This document shows positions 8,459 through 17,378 of a stretch of DNA of 64,000 nt, piece by piece; the stretch's first letter is position 1; every line of letters starts with the position of its first letter. Position numbers and translations under genes: made by a program. This DNA comes from Altericroceibacterium indicum (lineage in GTDB: Bacteria; Pseudomonadota; Alphaproteobacteria; Sphingomonadales; Sphingomonadaceae): NCBI RefSeq assembly GCF_009828105.1, contig NZ_WTYQ01000005.1, positions 62,001-126,000 of the forward strand, given 5' to 3'. The notes below the pieces were generated by a model. It saw only the letters and a program-made list of their open reading frames with translations. It ran no database searches and had not been told where the DNA came from.

Positions 8459-9862
8459 ATGATCCGCAAATTCGCCTGGGGAGCCGGTGCTACCGTCGCC
8501 TCATTCATGGTTTCAGGTGCCGCATGGGCACAGGAAGCCGCCATGACAGCTGTTACCACAGCTGCCGATGCCGCCGGCACGCCCATCGCTGCTGCAACAG
8601 AAACTGCCGCCGCCGTGGCAGCCGTTCCTAACCCCGGCAACAATGCCTGGATGATGACGGCTACCATTCTGGTATTGATGATGATCCTGCCGGGCCTAGC
8701 GCTGTTTTATGGTGGTCTGACCCGTTCAAAGAACATGCTTTCTACCATGACGCAGGTCGGCGGTGCAGCAGCACTGGCCATGTTGATCTGGGTAATGTGG
8801 GGCTATTCCATGGCCTTTGGTCCGACAACTTCGGAAGGCTTCATTGGCAATTTCGTGAGTAGCGGTAGCCTGTTCCTCTCCTCCGTCACGCCATCCAGCA
8901 CTGCGGCGACCTTCTCTGATGAAGTGATCAGCGAATATGTCTTCGTCTGTTTCCAGATGACCTTTGCCGCGATTACCGCAGCACTGGTTCTGGGTGCGAC
9001 GGTCGAACGCCTCAAATTCTCTTCCATGATGGTGTTCACTGCCATCTGGTTGACGATCGTTTACTTCCCGATCGCACATATGGTTTGGGCCGGTGGCGGT
9101 TATCTCTTCAAGCTGGGTGCGCTCGACTTTGCTGGTGGTACTGTGGTGCACATCAACGCCGGTGTTTCGGCTTTGGTGGCCGCGCTCATCCTCGGCAAGC
9201 GCAAGGGCTATCCGTCTGAACCCATGCCTCCGCATTCTCTGACGCTGACTATGGTTGGTACAGGCCTTCTGTGGGTGGGCTGGTTCGGCTTCAACGCTGG
9301 TTCGGAGCTTGAAGCTGACGGCACGGCTGGTCTGGCTATGATCAACACCTTCGTTGCGACTGCTGCTGGCGCACTCACCTGGATGGTTGTTGAGCGTCTG
9401 GCAGGTCACAAGGGTTCGGCTCTGGGCTTTTGCTCAGGCATCATCGCCGGCCTCGTGGCGGTCACACCGGCTGCAGGCAACTCCGGCCCGTTTGGCGCGA
9501 TCATTCTGGGCATGGTCGCCTCGGTTATCTGCTACTTTGCAGTGGCTAAGCTGAAGCCAATGCTGGGTTATGATGACTCGCTTGATGCTTTCGGTATCCA
9601 TGGCGTGGGCGGCATTGTCGGCGCCATTGGCACGGGCCTTGTCTATCAGCCCCTGTTCGGTGGCCCCGGTGATGGTTCAACTGCAATGGGCACACAGGTT
9701 TTCATTCAGATCACTGCTGTTGTCATTGCCATTGTCTGGGCTGCTGTTGGCACGACCATTGCGATCTTCATCGCCAAGGCACTGACTGGCCTGCGGGTAT
9801 CCCCCGAGGTTGAACAGGAAGGCCTCGATATCGGTGAGCACGGAGAACGCGCTTACAACTGA
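8459..9862 (+). CDS. amtB: Ammonium transporter AmtB
   Basis: A 467-residue Amt-family channel. The ATG at 8459 has GAGGGG at 8446-8451 and starts a signal peptide (MIRKFAWGAGATVASFM...AWAQ). After a low-complexity Ala/Thr linker come about 11 membrane segments beginning MMTATILVLMMILPGLALFYGG, the family stretch GGTVVHINAGVSALVAALILGKR and the twin-His region (FGIHGVGGIVGAIGTG). It conducts ammonium/ammonia inward and is plugged by P-II when nitrogen is plentiful. It lies 29 bases after the first P-II gene and is followed by a terminator. Confidence 0.96.
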   Translation: MIRKFAWGAGATVASFMVSGAAWAQEAAMTAVTTAADAAGTPIAAATETAAAVAAVPNPGNNAWMMTATILVLMMILPGLALFYGGLTRSKNMLSTMTQVGGAAALAMLIWVMWGYSMAFGPTTSEGFIGNFVSSGSLFLSSVTPSSTAATFSDEVISEYVFVCFQMTFAAITAALVLGATVERLKFSSMMVFTAIWLTIVYFPIAHMVWAGGGYLFKLGALDFAGGTVVHINAGVSALVAALILGKRKGYPSEPMPPHSLTLTMVGTGLLWVGWFGFNAGSELEADGTAGLAMINTFVATAAGALTWMVVERLAGHKGSALGFCSGIIAGLVAVTPAAGNSGPFGAIILGMVASVICYFAVAKLKPMLGYDDSLDAFGIHGVGGIVGAIGTGLVYQPLFGGPGDGSTAMGTQVFIQITAVVIAIVWAAVGTTIAIFIAKALTGLRVSPEVEQEGLDIGEHGERAYN

Positions 9863-9944
9863 TTACCAAGCTTGGCGGGATGGGATTACTCCTCTCCGAT
9901 CCGATCCCGCCTCAAGATGTTCCTCCTGCGAACGTCAACTCAAT

Positions 9945-9975
9945 GGGCCGGGGCAAATTGCTCCGGCCCTTTTTT
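9945..9975 (+). terminator. Intrinsic terminator after amtB
   Basis: GGGCCGG (9945-9951) pairs with CCGGCCC (9963-9969), extended by two inner pairs around a 7-base loop, and is followed by six T. It separates amtB from the second P-II gene, so that gene is either a readthrough product or has its own promoter. Confidence 0.9.
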
Positions 9976-10084
9976 ATGTCTGGAGAGGATTTGAGTACGC
10001 ATCCCATAGGTCTGGATCAGATCGGCCGGTGACTTTATGGCCAGATGTGCCTATCCCCCATGTCATAAGGACAAAGGGGAAAGC

Positions 10085-10423
10085 ATGAAGTTCGTTGTCG
10101 CCGTCATCAAGCCATCCCGCCTTGAAGAAGTGCGGATAGCCCTCAGCGCCATTGGCGTGGCGGGCCTCACTGCGACTGAAGTGAAGGGTTTTGGCCGCCA
10201 GAAAGGTCAGACTGAGATCTATCGCGGTGCCGAATATTCCATAAACATGGTACCAAAGGTGCGGCTGGAAGTCGCCGTGGCTGATGACATTGCGCCTCGG
10301 GTGGTGGAAGTTATTCAGCAGGCGGCCAGAACGGGCGCTATTGGCGATGGCAAGATTTTTGTACTTGAACTGCAAGAGGCTGTTCGGGTTCGTACCAATG
10401 AGCATGGTGATATGGCGCTGTAA
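10085..10423 (+). CDS. P-II family nitrogen regulatory protein (second copy)
   Basis: A 112-residue P-II protein closely related to the one before amtB. It has the same [18 protein letters not shown] block with the T-loop Tyr, and [10 protein letters not shown]. It differs in the N-terminal beta strand (MKFVVAVIKPSRLEEV), in residues beside the T-loop (INMVPKVRLEV) and at the C-terminus. AAGGGG-type Shine-Dalgarno bases precede the ATG at 10085. It lies beyond the amtB terminator and no -24/-12 element is visible upstream. The two copies probably differ in expression or partner; sequence alone does not say which acts as GlnB and which as GlnK. Confidence 0.93.
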   Translation: MKFVVAVIKPSRLEEVRIALSAIGVAGLTATEVKGFGRQKGQTEIYRGAEYSINMVPKVRLEVAVADDIAPRVVEVIQQAARTGAIGDGKIFVLELQEAVRVRTNEHGDMAL

Positions 10424-10547
10424 TCCACGCTATGGTTTGAATGGAACTGCAGCGTGACACCAAGTTTGACATATCTTATCGCTGCTACATCCGCTTGGAT
10501 GCAGCAGCCAGGCGCATTATCCGTTGAATGACAGAAAGTAGATTTTG

Positions 10548-12689
10548 ATGCAGCAGGCCCAGACCGATGATCGCCTTGAAGCGATGATCCAGAAGATACA
10601 GTCCGCCAGCATGCGCATGACCGAAGCCGATGCCATGAATATTGCAGGGCAGCTTTATGCGAAAGGGCGTTATAAGCAGGCGGAAAATATCTGCCGTCAG
10701 CTTATTTCTCATAAGCCTCAGCTTGCCAATGCACATTCCATCCTCGGGATCACACTTAATGCGCTCGGTAGGCATAAAGATGCGGTGGCATCGCTCAAGA
10801 AAGCGATCAGCCTAGCACCAAAGGCAGCGATTTTTCGTTCAAACCTGGGCGAAGTGCAGCGATTGCAAGGCAATCTGGCCGATGCGACTGTGAGCCTGAT
10901 CGAAGCCATTGATCTCGATCCTCGCAATGCCAAGGCACATAATAACCTTGGTATCATTCGGTTCGAAGGTCGTGCCTATGATGACGCAGTGACCTCTTAT
11001 CGCAAGGCGATTGAACTGAACCCTCTTTTTGCTGAAGCCTTTAATAATCTGGGCAATGCGTTGTGCCGGACGGGTGAGGTGGATGCGGCTAAAGAGGCCT
11101 ATCAGAACGCGTTGCTGCTGAAGGAAAACTACCCTGAAGCCTATGCCAATCTTGGCACGTTACTGCGAGATACAGGTAAGCTTGATCAGTCTGAACAAGC
11201 GCTGCGCAAAGCTATTCAGCAAAAACCGGGCTATGTATCGGCCTATTTCAACCTAGCTTTGACATTGTTTTTGAAACAAGCTGATGTGGAAGCATTGGGG
11301 CAACTGGGGGAGCTGTTCAAGCTTCAGCCGCAGCATGAGCGCGCGCTTGTTCTGACCGCTCGTATTCAATTGCGGCGTAAAAAAATGGCTACAGCAGAGC
11401 AGGCTTGCCGCATGGCGCTGGATGTGAATGCGAACAATGTCGATGCATTGACGGTACTGGGCTTCATTCTCCATGAAACCGACCGCTATCTGGAAGCGAA
11501 AGAGGTACTTGAAAAGGCAATTGCGATTTCACCGCAATCCTTCGAAGCCATCAATTATTACGGTGTGACGCTGAAGTCTCTAGGGCAGCTTGATGATGCG
11601 CGCGCGCATCTTTTGCGCGGATTGGAAATCAACCCGCATATGTTCGGCGCTTACTCCAATTTGAGCGATCTGATCGACTTCACTGAGTACAAAACGCTCT
11701 ATGAAACACTCAAGGGTTTTGCTGAGAACGGAGAAATCCTCGATGATACTGCCAGGATCTCGGTGCATTTTTCATATGGCAAGGCCTTGGAGGATCACGG
11801 CAAATATGAAGATGCTGTATCCCATTACGTGACCGCTGGTAAGCTGAAGCGCAAGCAGGTCAGTTATGATGAGCGTCAAGCGGCTACCTTCTTTGCCGAC
11901 ATCGAAAAAGCCTTTCCCGCCAATATATTCACAAACCGTCCTTTCGATGGCCATTCTACTGAAGGTCTGGTGTTCATCATTGGCATGCCACGTTCAGGAT
12001 CGACTCTGGTTGAACAGATCATTGCCAGCCATGATGATGCCTATGGTGCAGGCGAGGTCAAATATCTGAATGATGAACTGGTCGGGTTGCGAAATCGCTT
12101 CCCTTCCCTCTCAGCCTATCCTGACATGATGAGGGAGCTTAATCCGGCACAATGGGAATTGCTGGCCGACGGCTACGAAGCGGCGATCCGAAAACATGCT
12201 GGCGATGCACGAGTGACGATCGATAAGCTACTGACGAATTTCTTTTTCGCTGGTGTGATCAATCTGCTGTTTCCCAATGCCAAGATCATCAACACTCGTC
12301 GGGACCCGGTGGATACCTGCCTGTCTGCTTTCACTAAGCTGTTCAGCGATGATATGCCGCATAGCTATGACATGAAGGAACTAGGCGGCTATTACCGCAA
12401 ATATGATAGCTTGATGCAACATTGGGAAAAGGTGCTTCCCAAAGGCGTCATGAAAGTGGTCAATTACGAAGATATCGTGAAGGATACTGAAGCGCAGGCG
12501 AAGGAGATTATCGAATTCGTCGGGCTGGAGTGGGACGCTAAATTGCTTGATTTCCACAAGCTGGATCGTCCCGTCAGATCAGCTAGCGTGGCCCAAGTCC
12601 GCCAGCCGATCTATCAGACTTCACTAAACCGCCGAGCCAAATATGGTGATGCGCTTAAGCCTTTGGTGGATGCGATTGAGAAGGGGTAA
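10548..12689 (+). CDS. TPR-repeat protein with C-terminal sulfotransferase domain
   Basis: About 713 residues. From ~35 to ~400 it is a row of tetratricopeptide repeats, with repeated blocks such as AKAHNNLGIIRFEGRAYDDAV and AEAFNNLGNALCRTGEVDAA. The C-terminal ~250 residues are a sulfotransferase: the 5'-phosphosulfate loop GMPRSGSTLVEQIIASH near residue 480 and the 3'-phosphate signature INTRRDPVDTCLSAF near 580. Such fusions are common in alphaproteobacteria and probably sulfate a protein or glycan acceptor picked by the TPR part; the acceptor is unknown. A TTG at 10545 is also possible as start. No signal peptide is seen. Confidence 0.88.
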   Translation: MQQAQTDDRLEAMIQKIQSASMRMTEADAMNIAGQLYAKGRYKQAENICRQLISHKPQLANAHSILGITLNALGRHKDAVASLKKAISLAPKAAIFRSNLGEVQRLQGNLADATVSLIEAIDLDPRNAKAHNNLGIIRFEGRAYDDAVTSYRKAIELNPLFAEAFNNLGNALCRTGEVDAAKEAYQNALLLKENYPEAYANLGTLLRDTGKLDQSEQALRKAIQQKPGYVSAYFNLALTLFLKQADVEALGQLGELFKLQPQHERALVLTARIQLRRKKMATAEQACRMALDVNANNVDALTVLGFILHETDRYLEAKEVLEKAIAISPQSFEAINYYGVTLKSLGQLDDARAHLLRGLEINPHMFGAYSNLSDLIDFTEYKTLYETLKGFAENGEILDDTARISVHFSYGKALEDHGKYEDAVSHYVTAGKLKRKQVSYDERQAATFFADIEKAFPANIFTNRPFDGHSTEGLVFIIGMPRSGSTLVEQIIASHDDAYGAGEVKYLNDELVGLRNRFPSLSAYPDMMRELNPAQWELLADGYEAAIRKHAGDARVTIDKLLTNFFFAGVINLLFPNAKIINTRRDPVDTCLSAFTKLFSDDMPHSYDMKELGGYYRKYDSLMQHWEKVLPKGVMKVVNYEDIVKDTEAQAKEIIEFVGLEWDAKLLDFHKLDRPVRSASVAQVRQPIYQTSLNRRAKYGDALKPLVDAIEKG

Positions 12690-12705
12690 TACCCTCATCT
12701 GTTAC

Positions 12706-12733
12706 AAAAAAGGGGCCATAAGGCCCCTTTTTC
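12706..12733. terminator. Bidirectional terminator between convergent genes
   Basis: AAAAAGGGGCC...GGCCCCTTTTT with a 4-base loop (ATAA) has A-runs on one side and T-runs on the other, so it can end transcripts of the TPR-sulfotransferase gene on the plus strand and the DUF442 gene on the minus strand. Confidence 0.88.
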
Positions 12734-12749
12734 ATAGCTGTAATTCAGA

Positions 12750-13193
12750 TCATTCCCCCTGATTGCGAGCGATGAACATATCTATGGCGGGTTCTATCGG
12801 TGAGATATCATAGCCGGCGCCTGCTGCAGCTGCGGTAATCTGGCTTTTGTCTTTGCCCATCATTGCCTGAGCCAAGGACCACAGCAGGGTCGAACGTGTG
12901 CCGGAACGGCAATAGGCTAGGATTGGTCCATCGGATTGGCCAATGGCCTCAACCATCGCTTGAACCTGTGCTTCGCTGAAGCCTGCGTGGGTGATCGGAA
13001 TGGCGCAATATTCAAGTCCGGTTTCTGATGCAGCCTGTTCAATCGATGCACCGTCAGGCTGATCATCGGATTCGCCTTCCGGCCGGTTATTGATGACCAT
13101 CGTGATGCCTTGCTCAGCGGCTTGCGCAACATCGCTCGGCTGAATTTGCGGGCTGACGAACATGGTGGGCGTCAGCTGACGAAAATCGCTCAT
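12750..13193 (-). CDS. DUF442/TIGR01244-type phosphatase-like or sulfurtransferase-like protein
   Basis: A 147-residue protein with a dual-specificity-phosphatase-like fold: start region FRQLTPTMFVSPQIQPSDV, INNRPEGESDDQP, and the Cys-x5-Arg loop in AYCRSGTRST. It matches the family called TIGR01244/DUF442 (Blh-like), linked in some bacteria to sulfide metabolism. ATG at 13193 is chosen because AAAGGA lies about 9 bases upstream; a GTG at 13199 overlapping the TerC stop as GTGA is the alternative. It is the second gene of a terC operon. Confidence 0.85.
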   Translation of the reverse strand: MSDFRQLTPTMFVSPQIQPSDVAQAAEQGITMVINNRPEGESDDQPDGASIEQAASETGLEYCAIPITHAGFSEAQVQAMVEAIGQSDGPILAYCRSGTRSTLLWSLAQAMMGKDKSQITAAAAGAGYDISPIEPAIDMFIARNQGE

Positions 13194-13195
13194 CG

Positions 13196-13996
13196 TCACG
13201 AATCCTTTTCATTTTGTGCCAGCGCCACACGGCGGTTGCGCTTGGCCATATTGAGAGCCTCTACGGCAACGGAAAAGCCCATTGCGGCATAGATATAGCC
13301 CTTGGGAACATGGAAGCCGAAAGCATCGGCAATCAGCACGAAGCCGATCATTACCAGGAAGGCCAGCGCCAATATCACCAGCGAAGGGTTGCGCTCAATG
13401 AATTTGGCCAATGGGTCGGCGGCCACTAGCATGATACCAACCGTAATGATCACCGCTGTCACCATAATCGGCACCTGATCGGTCATCCCCACAGCTGTGA
13501 GGATCGAATCGATGGAGAAGACGAGATCCAGTGCCACAATTTGGGCAATTGCGGCTGAAAAAGTTATTTGCCCCAGCCCCTTCTTATGATCGAGCAATTC
13601 ACCGGATTCGTCGTCAGGCTCCATGCTGTGATGGATTTCCTTGGTGGCTTTCCACAGCAGGAACAGGCCCCCGGCGAACAGAATCAGATCGCGCCCGGAA
13701 AAAGCGGTTTCGAAGGTGGGTTCGCCATGTGGACCGGGTGCACCTTGCAGCCCCAGGTCGAACAAAGGCGTCTGCAGAGTGACAATCCACCCGATCAGCA
13801 TAAGCAGGCCGATTCGCATCAAAAGCGCAAGCCCCAAGCCAATTCTGCGAGCATTGGTCTGCTGATGGGCGGGCAATTTGTTCGACAGAATCGCAATGAA
13901 CACGAGGTTGTCGATACCTAGAACGATTTCGAGTACGATGAGTGTAAACAATGCGACCCATGCAGCCGGGTCGGAGAGAAGAGCGATGATTTCCAT
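13196..13996 (-). CDS. TerC-family integral membrane protein
   Basis: A 266-residue membrane protein with about seven hydrophobic segments. It carries two acidic membrane motifs typical of TerC: LEIVLGIDNLVFIAIL near residue 25 and LDLVFSIDSILTAVGM near 160. TerC proteins are linked to tellurite resistance and, in better-studied cases, to Mn2+ export or metal loading at the membrane. It overlaps the DUF442 gene. A perfect 14-bp palindrome lies 38 bases upstream of its start. Confidence 0.92.
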   Translation of the reverse strand: MEIIALLSDPAAWVALFTLIVLEIVLGIDNLVFIAILSNKLPAHQQTNARRIGLGLALLMRIGLLMLIGWIVTLQTPLFDLGLQGAPGPHGEPTFETAFSGRDLILFAGGLFLLWKATKEIHHSMEPDDESGELLDHKKGLGQITFSAAIAQIVALDLVFSIDSILTAVGMTDQVPIMVTAVIITVGIMLVAADPLAKFIERNPSLVILALAFLVMIGFVLIADAFGFHVPKGYIYAAMGFSVAVEALNMAKRNRRVALAQNEKDS

Positions 13997-14033
13997 AAGC
14001 GATGTTTCTGCTCAAGACTAAGGGGACTGGCAA

Positions 14034-14047
14034 GCACATGCATGTGC
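14034..14047. promoter_or_regulatory. Perfect 14-bp palindrome upstream of terC
   Basis: GCACATGCATGTGC is a perfect palindrome in the 232-base gap between the divergent terC-like and cold-shock genes, on the terC side. It could be an operator; the binding protein is unknown. Confidence 0.4.
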
Positions 14048-14228
14048 CGACCTGGTCAAAATTTACTCGTCTTATGGCAAGGCTGTTAAAACATTCGCTA
14101 TGAGAGCTATTCTGGTTTATAAGTGTTCCCGGATAAATTCGGGGGGGACGCCTCCATTGTCTGTTTAGCACGGATTCGCCCCCGTAGCTGAGCGTTTGGT
14201 GAGGGCGAAGTGAAGGTACGTAAGGTTC

Positions 14229-14990
14229 ATGGGTTACGATAGAGGTCGTCGCGGTCGTGGGCGCGACAAACGCGACGGATTCGGTGAAGAAAGTTTTGAT
14301 TCCTTTCCGAGTTCGGGTCGTGATCGCTTCGGTGGCGGCGATGATTTCGGCGGTGGCAATGATCGCTTCGGCGGCGGGAATCGCGGCGGCGGTTTCGGCG
14401 GTGCTGGCGGCGGCGGCGGTTTCCGCAGCGGCGCCCCGCGCGGTGGTGGTGGCATGCCCGCACAAGTTGTTGGGACCGGTCAAGGCAAGGTAAAGTTCTT
14501 CAACTCGGAAAAGGGTTTCGGCTTTATTCAACGCGATGAAGGTGGCGAAGATGTGTTTGTTCACATTAGCCAGGTAGAACGCGCCGGGCTGGAAGGTCTT
14601 GCTGAAGGGCAGGAACTGGCTTTCAATCTCGTTGATCGTGGCGGTAAGGTCTCTGCGGCTGATCTCCAGGTTGTGGGTGACATCATCCCGGTTGAGAAGC
14701 GTAGCGGCGGTGATCGTCCTGAACGCGGGGGCGATCGCCCTGATCGTGGTGCTCCACAGCGCTCGCTCACTGGCGAAAAGGCTACCGGCACAGTCAAATT
14801 CTTCAATTCCATGAAGGGCTTCGGCTTCATCGTGCGTGACGATGGCAAGGAAGATGCCTTTGTTCACATCAGCGCGGTTGAACGTTCTGGACTGACTGGC
14901 ATCGATGAAGGCCAGCGTTTTGAGTTCGATCTCGAAGTCGATCGACGAGGCAAGCACTCGGCGGTCAACCTTGTGCCCGTTCAAGACTGA
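14229..14990 (+). CDS. Double cold-shock-domain RNA-binding protein with glycine/arginine-rich N-terminus
   Basis: A 253-residue protein. Residues 1-80 are low complexity, rich in Gly, Arg, Asp and Phe (RGRRGRGRDKR, then FGGG repeats). Two cold-shock domains follow: ~85-150 with VKFFNSEKGFGFI and DVFVHIS, and ~186-250 with VKFFNSMKGFGFI and DAFVHIS; the linker (151-184) is again Arg/Gly-rich. Each domain has the RNP1 (KGFGFI) and RNP2 (FVHIS) motifs for single-stranded RNA/DNA binding. Double-CSD proteins occur in alphaproteobacteria; the RG-rich head resembles eukaryotic RNA-binding tails. The 5' leader may be long, as in other cold-shock mRNAs. Confidence 0.9.
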   Translation: MGYDRGRRGRGRDKRDGFGEESFDSFPSSGRDRFGGGDDFGGGNDRFGGGNRGGGFGGAGGGGGFRSGAPRGGGGMPAQVVGTGQGKVKFFNSEKGFGFIQRDEGGEDVFVHISQVERAGLEGLAEGQELAFNLVDRGGKVSAADLQVVGDIIPVEKRSGGDRPERGGDRPDRGAPQRSLTGEKATGTVKFFNSMKGFGFIVRDDGKEDAFVHISAVERSGLTGIDEGQRFEFDLEVDRRGKHSAVNLVPVQD

Positions 14991-15047
14991 CGCGCCGCTC
15001 ACATTCGGTAATCGCTCCGAATTTTGAGCAAACATCATAAACGGATG

Positions 15048-15086
15048 CAAATGGCGGCTCTTTCGGGAGCCGCCATTTGTCGTTTT
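15048..15086 (+). terminator. Intrinsic terminator after the cold-shock gene
   Basis: A perfect 13-bp stem (15048-15060 with 15067-15079) closes a TTTCGG loop and is followed by TCGTTTT. It ends the cold-shock transcript ahead of argD. Confidence 0.92.
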
Positions 15087-15150
15087 AACAATCTCTTCTT
15101 ACGTCAGGCTCCAGAACATACAGCCTGTCCAATTCTTGAGGAAATACGCG

Positions 15151-16341
15151 ATGTCCATCTCTCCGCTCATGCCTGTCTACCCCCGGTGTGACGTACGGCC
15201 TGTCCGAGGCGATCACTGCCATCTGATTTCGGAAGACGGCACGCGATATCTCGATTTTGCGGCAGGTATTGCAGTCAATCTTCTGGGGCATTCCCATCCG
15301 ACCCTGATTGGCGCGCTGCAAAAGCAGGCTGAGACATTGATGCACGTCTCCAACCTTTATGGTAGTCCGCAAGGTGAAGCACTCGCCCAGCGGCTGGTCG
15401 ATCACACTTTCGCTGACACAGTATTTTTCACCAATTCGGGCGCTGAGGCTGTGGAAGCTGCGATCAAAACCGCACGCGCTTATCACCAGCATGAAGGCAA
15501 TGAACAGCGTTTCGAACTGATCACGTTCAACAATGCTTTCCACGGCCGGACCATGGCGACGATCAGCGCGTCCAGTCAGGAAAAGATGCATAAGGGATTC
15601 ATGCCTCTGTTGCCCGGCTTTAAATACGTCGATTTTAACGATCTGGAAGGCGTAAAAGCAGCAATCGGCCCGAACACCGCTGGCTTCCTTGTTGAACCGA
15701 TTCAGGGTGAGGGAGGTATTCGTCCGGCAACGCAGGAATTCATGAAAGGCCTGCGCGATCTGGCAGACGAACATGATTTGATGCTGGTTCTCGATGAAGT
15801 GCAATGCGGTGTCGCCCGTACCGGCACACTCTATGCTTACGAGCAATATGGAATTGAGCCGGATATCATGGCTACGGCAAAGGGCATTGGTGGTGGTTTC
15901 CCGCTTGGTGCCTGCCTTGCGACGGAAAAAGCAGCCCGCGGCATGGGCTTTGGCTCACATGGTTCAACCTATGGGGGCAATCCTTTTGCAATGGCGGCGG
16001 GGATGGCTGTGCTAGATACGGTCGCCAATGATGAATTTCTGGGTCAAGTCACTGCAACCGGCGAGCGCCTGCGTTCTCGGCTGGAACAATTTATCGGTAA
16101 TTATCCGGAATTGTTCGAAGGTGTGCGCGGTAAGGGTTTGATGCTGGGCCTGAAGATGAAAGTTGAGCCGCGTCCTTTCATGCAGCATTTGCGCGATAAG
16201 CATCAGTTGCTGACCGTAGCAGCCGGGGACAACACGCTGCGCCTTTTGCCCCCGCTCATCATTGGTGATGCTGAAATCGACGAATTCTTCGACAAATTGT
16301 CGAAGGGTGCCAATGATTATCCGATGCCGGAGAGTGATTGA
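15151..16341 (+). CDS. argD: Acetylornithine/succinyldiaminopimelate-type aminotransferase
   Basis: A 396-residue class III PLP aminotransferase. ATG at 15151 has TGAGGAA at 15138-15144. Motifs: [34 protein letters not shown] (PLP phosphate site), [25 protein letters not shown] and the PLP-lysine segment [14 protein letters not shown]. It transfers the amino group to N-acetylglutamate semialdehyde in arginine synthesis. Direct coupling to argF (stop and start overlap as TGATG) supports argD over other class III enzymes. Confidence 0.93.
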   Translation: MSISPLMPVYPRCDVRPVRGDHCHLISEDGTRYLDFAAGIAVNLLGHSHPTLIGALQKQAETLMHVSNLYGSPQGEALAQRLVDHTFADTVFFTNSGAEAVEAAIKTARAYHQHEGNEQRFELITFNNAFHGRTMATISASSQEKMHKGFMPLLPGFKYVDFNDLEGVKAAIGPNTAGFLVEPIQGEGGIRPATQEFMKGLRDLADEHDLMLVLDEVQCGVARTGTLYAYEQYGIEPDIMATAKGIGGGFPLGACLATEKAARGMGFGSHGSTYGGNPFAMAAGMAVLDTVANDEFLGQVTATGERLRSRLEQFIGNYPELFEGVRGKGLMLGLKMKVEPRPFMQHLRDKHQLLTVAAGDNTLRLLPPLIIGDAEIDEFFDKLSKGANDYPMPESD

Positions 16342-17270
16342 TGACGTTTCGGCATTTTCTCGACCTGTCTGATGCGGGCGGCGATGCTATCGCCGCTATG
16401 ATCAACGATGCTCAGGATCGCAAGGCGGCGCGTTCGGCTTTGCCGAAAGGCATGCCAGACCCCGATGCGCCTTTGGCAGGGCGCACACTGGCGATGATTT
16501 TTGAGAAGAACTCTACCCGCACCAGGGTGAGTTTTGACATGGCCATGCGCCAGCTCGGCGGCCATGCGCTGATTATGGATGCCGGGACCACGCAGATCGG
16601 CCGTGGAGAACCCATCGCTGATACGGCTCGCGTTCTCAGCCGGATGGTGGATGCCATCATGATCCGGACAGATGATCATGCCAAGATCGAAGAGATGGCA
16701 CGGCATGCCACTGTTCCGGTCATCAATGGCCTTACTGATCGTTCACACCCATGCCAGATTGTCGCGGATCTGCTGACGATTGTGGAGCATGGGAAGGCGC
16801 TTCCAGGATTGGAAGTGGCGTGGTTTGGGGATGGCAACAATGTGCTGCATTCCGTGTTGGAAGCGGCTGGCTTGCTGAAGTTCAACATGCGTGTCGCAAC
16901 GCCTGAAGGCTATGATCCGGATGGTGAATTTGTCGATCAGGCGCGCGCGCGCGGTGCCAATATCGTGATGACCCGCGATGCCGCCGAGGCTGCAAGCGGA
17001 GCTGATATCATCGTCACCGATACATGGGTGTCGATGGGTCAGGCCCATGCTGAGGAAAAACTGGCAGCCATGGCGCCCTATCAGGTCAATGATGCTCTGA
17101 TGACATTGGCCAAGCCGGATGCCCGCTTTCTTCACTGCCTGCCTGCCCATGTCGGGGAAGAAGTGACGGAAAGTGTGTTCGAAAGCGATAAATCTGTCGT
17201 TTTCGATGAGGCGGAAAACCGTCTTCATGCGCAAAAGTCTATTCTGCGCTGGTGCTTCGGCCAGATTTGA
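16341..17270 (+). CDS. argF: Ornithine carbamoyltransferase
   Basis: A 309-residue transcarbamoylase making citrulline from ornithine and carbamoyl phosphate. It has the carbamoyl-phosphate motif [24 protein letters not shown], the ornithine/SMG-region equivalents DTWVSMGQ, and the catalytic FLHCLPAH. Length is normal. The start overlaps the argD stop, so the two are one operon, with hslO following after a hairpin. Confidence 0.96.
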   Translation: MTFRHFLDLSDAGGDAIAAMINDAQDRKAARSALPKGMPDPDAPLAGRTLAMIFEKNSTRTRVSFDMAMRQLGGHALIMDAGTTQIGRGEPIADTARVLSRMVDAIMIRTDDHAKIEEMARHATVPVINGLTDRSHPCQIVADLLTIVEHGKALPGLEVAWFGDGNNVLHSVLEAAGLLKFNMRVATPEGYDPDGEFVDQARARGANIVMTRDAAEAASGADIIVTDTWVSMGQAHAEEKLAAMAPYQVNDALMTLAKPDARFLHCLPAHVGEEVTESVFESDKSVVFDEAENRLHAQKSILRWCFGQI

Positions 17271-17279
17271 TACTGTATT

Positions 17280-17307
17280 CAGGAGCGGGCTGATCGGCTC
17301 GCTCCTG
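17280..17307 (+). terminator. Probable terminator between argF and hslO
   Basis: An 11-bp stem with one G-U pair (17280-17290 with 17297-17307) and a TGATCG loop directly follows argF. The T-run is weak and displaced, so termination may be partial. Confidence 0.55.
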
Positions 17308-17378
17308 AAGCACTCACACTTTTACAATTGGCAGCAGGGTCTTCCCGAGAGGCTATGCGCTTCCCATATGGCCTTGCG

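Noticed and set aside
13614-15050. A 478-codon open frame antisense to the cold-shock gene and part of terC
   Set aside because: It is a side effect of GC-rich codons in the real genes; its sequence is a repeat-biased mix (Ala/Thr-rich from the Gly/Arg codons) with no motif.
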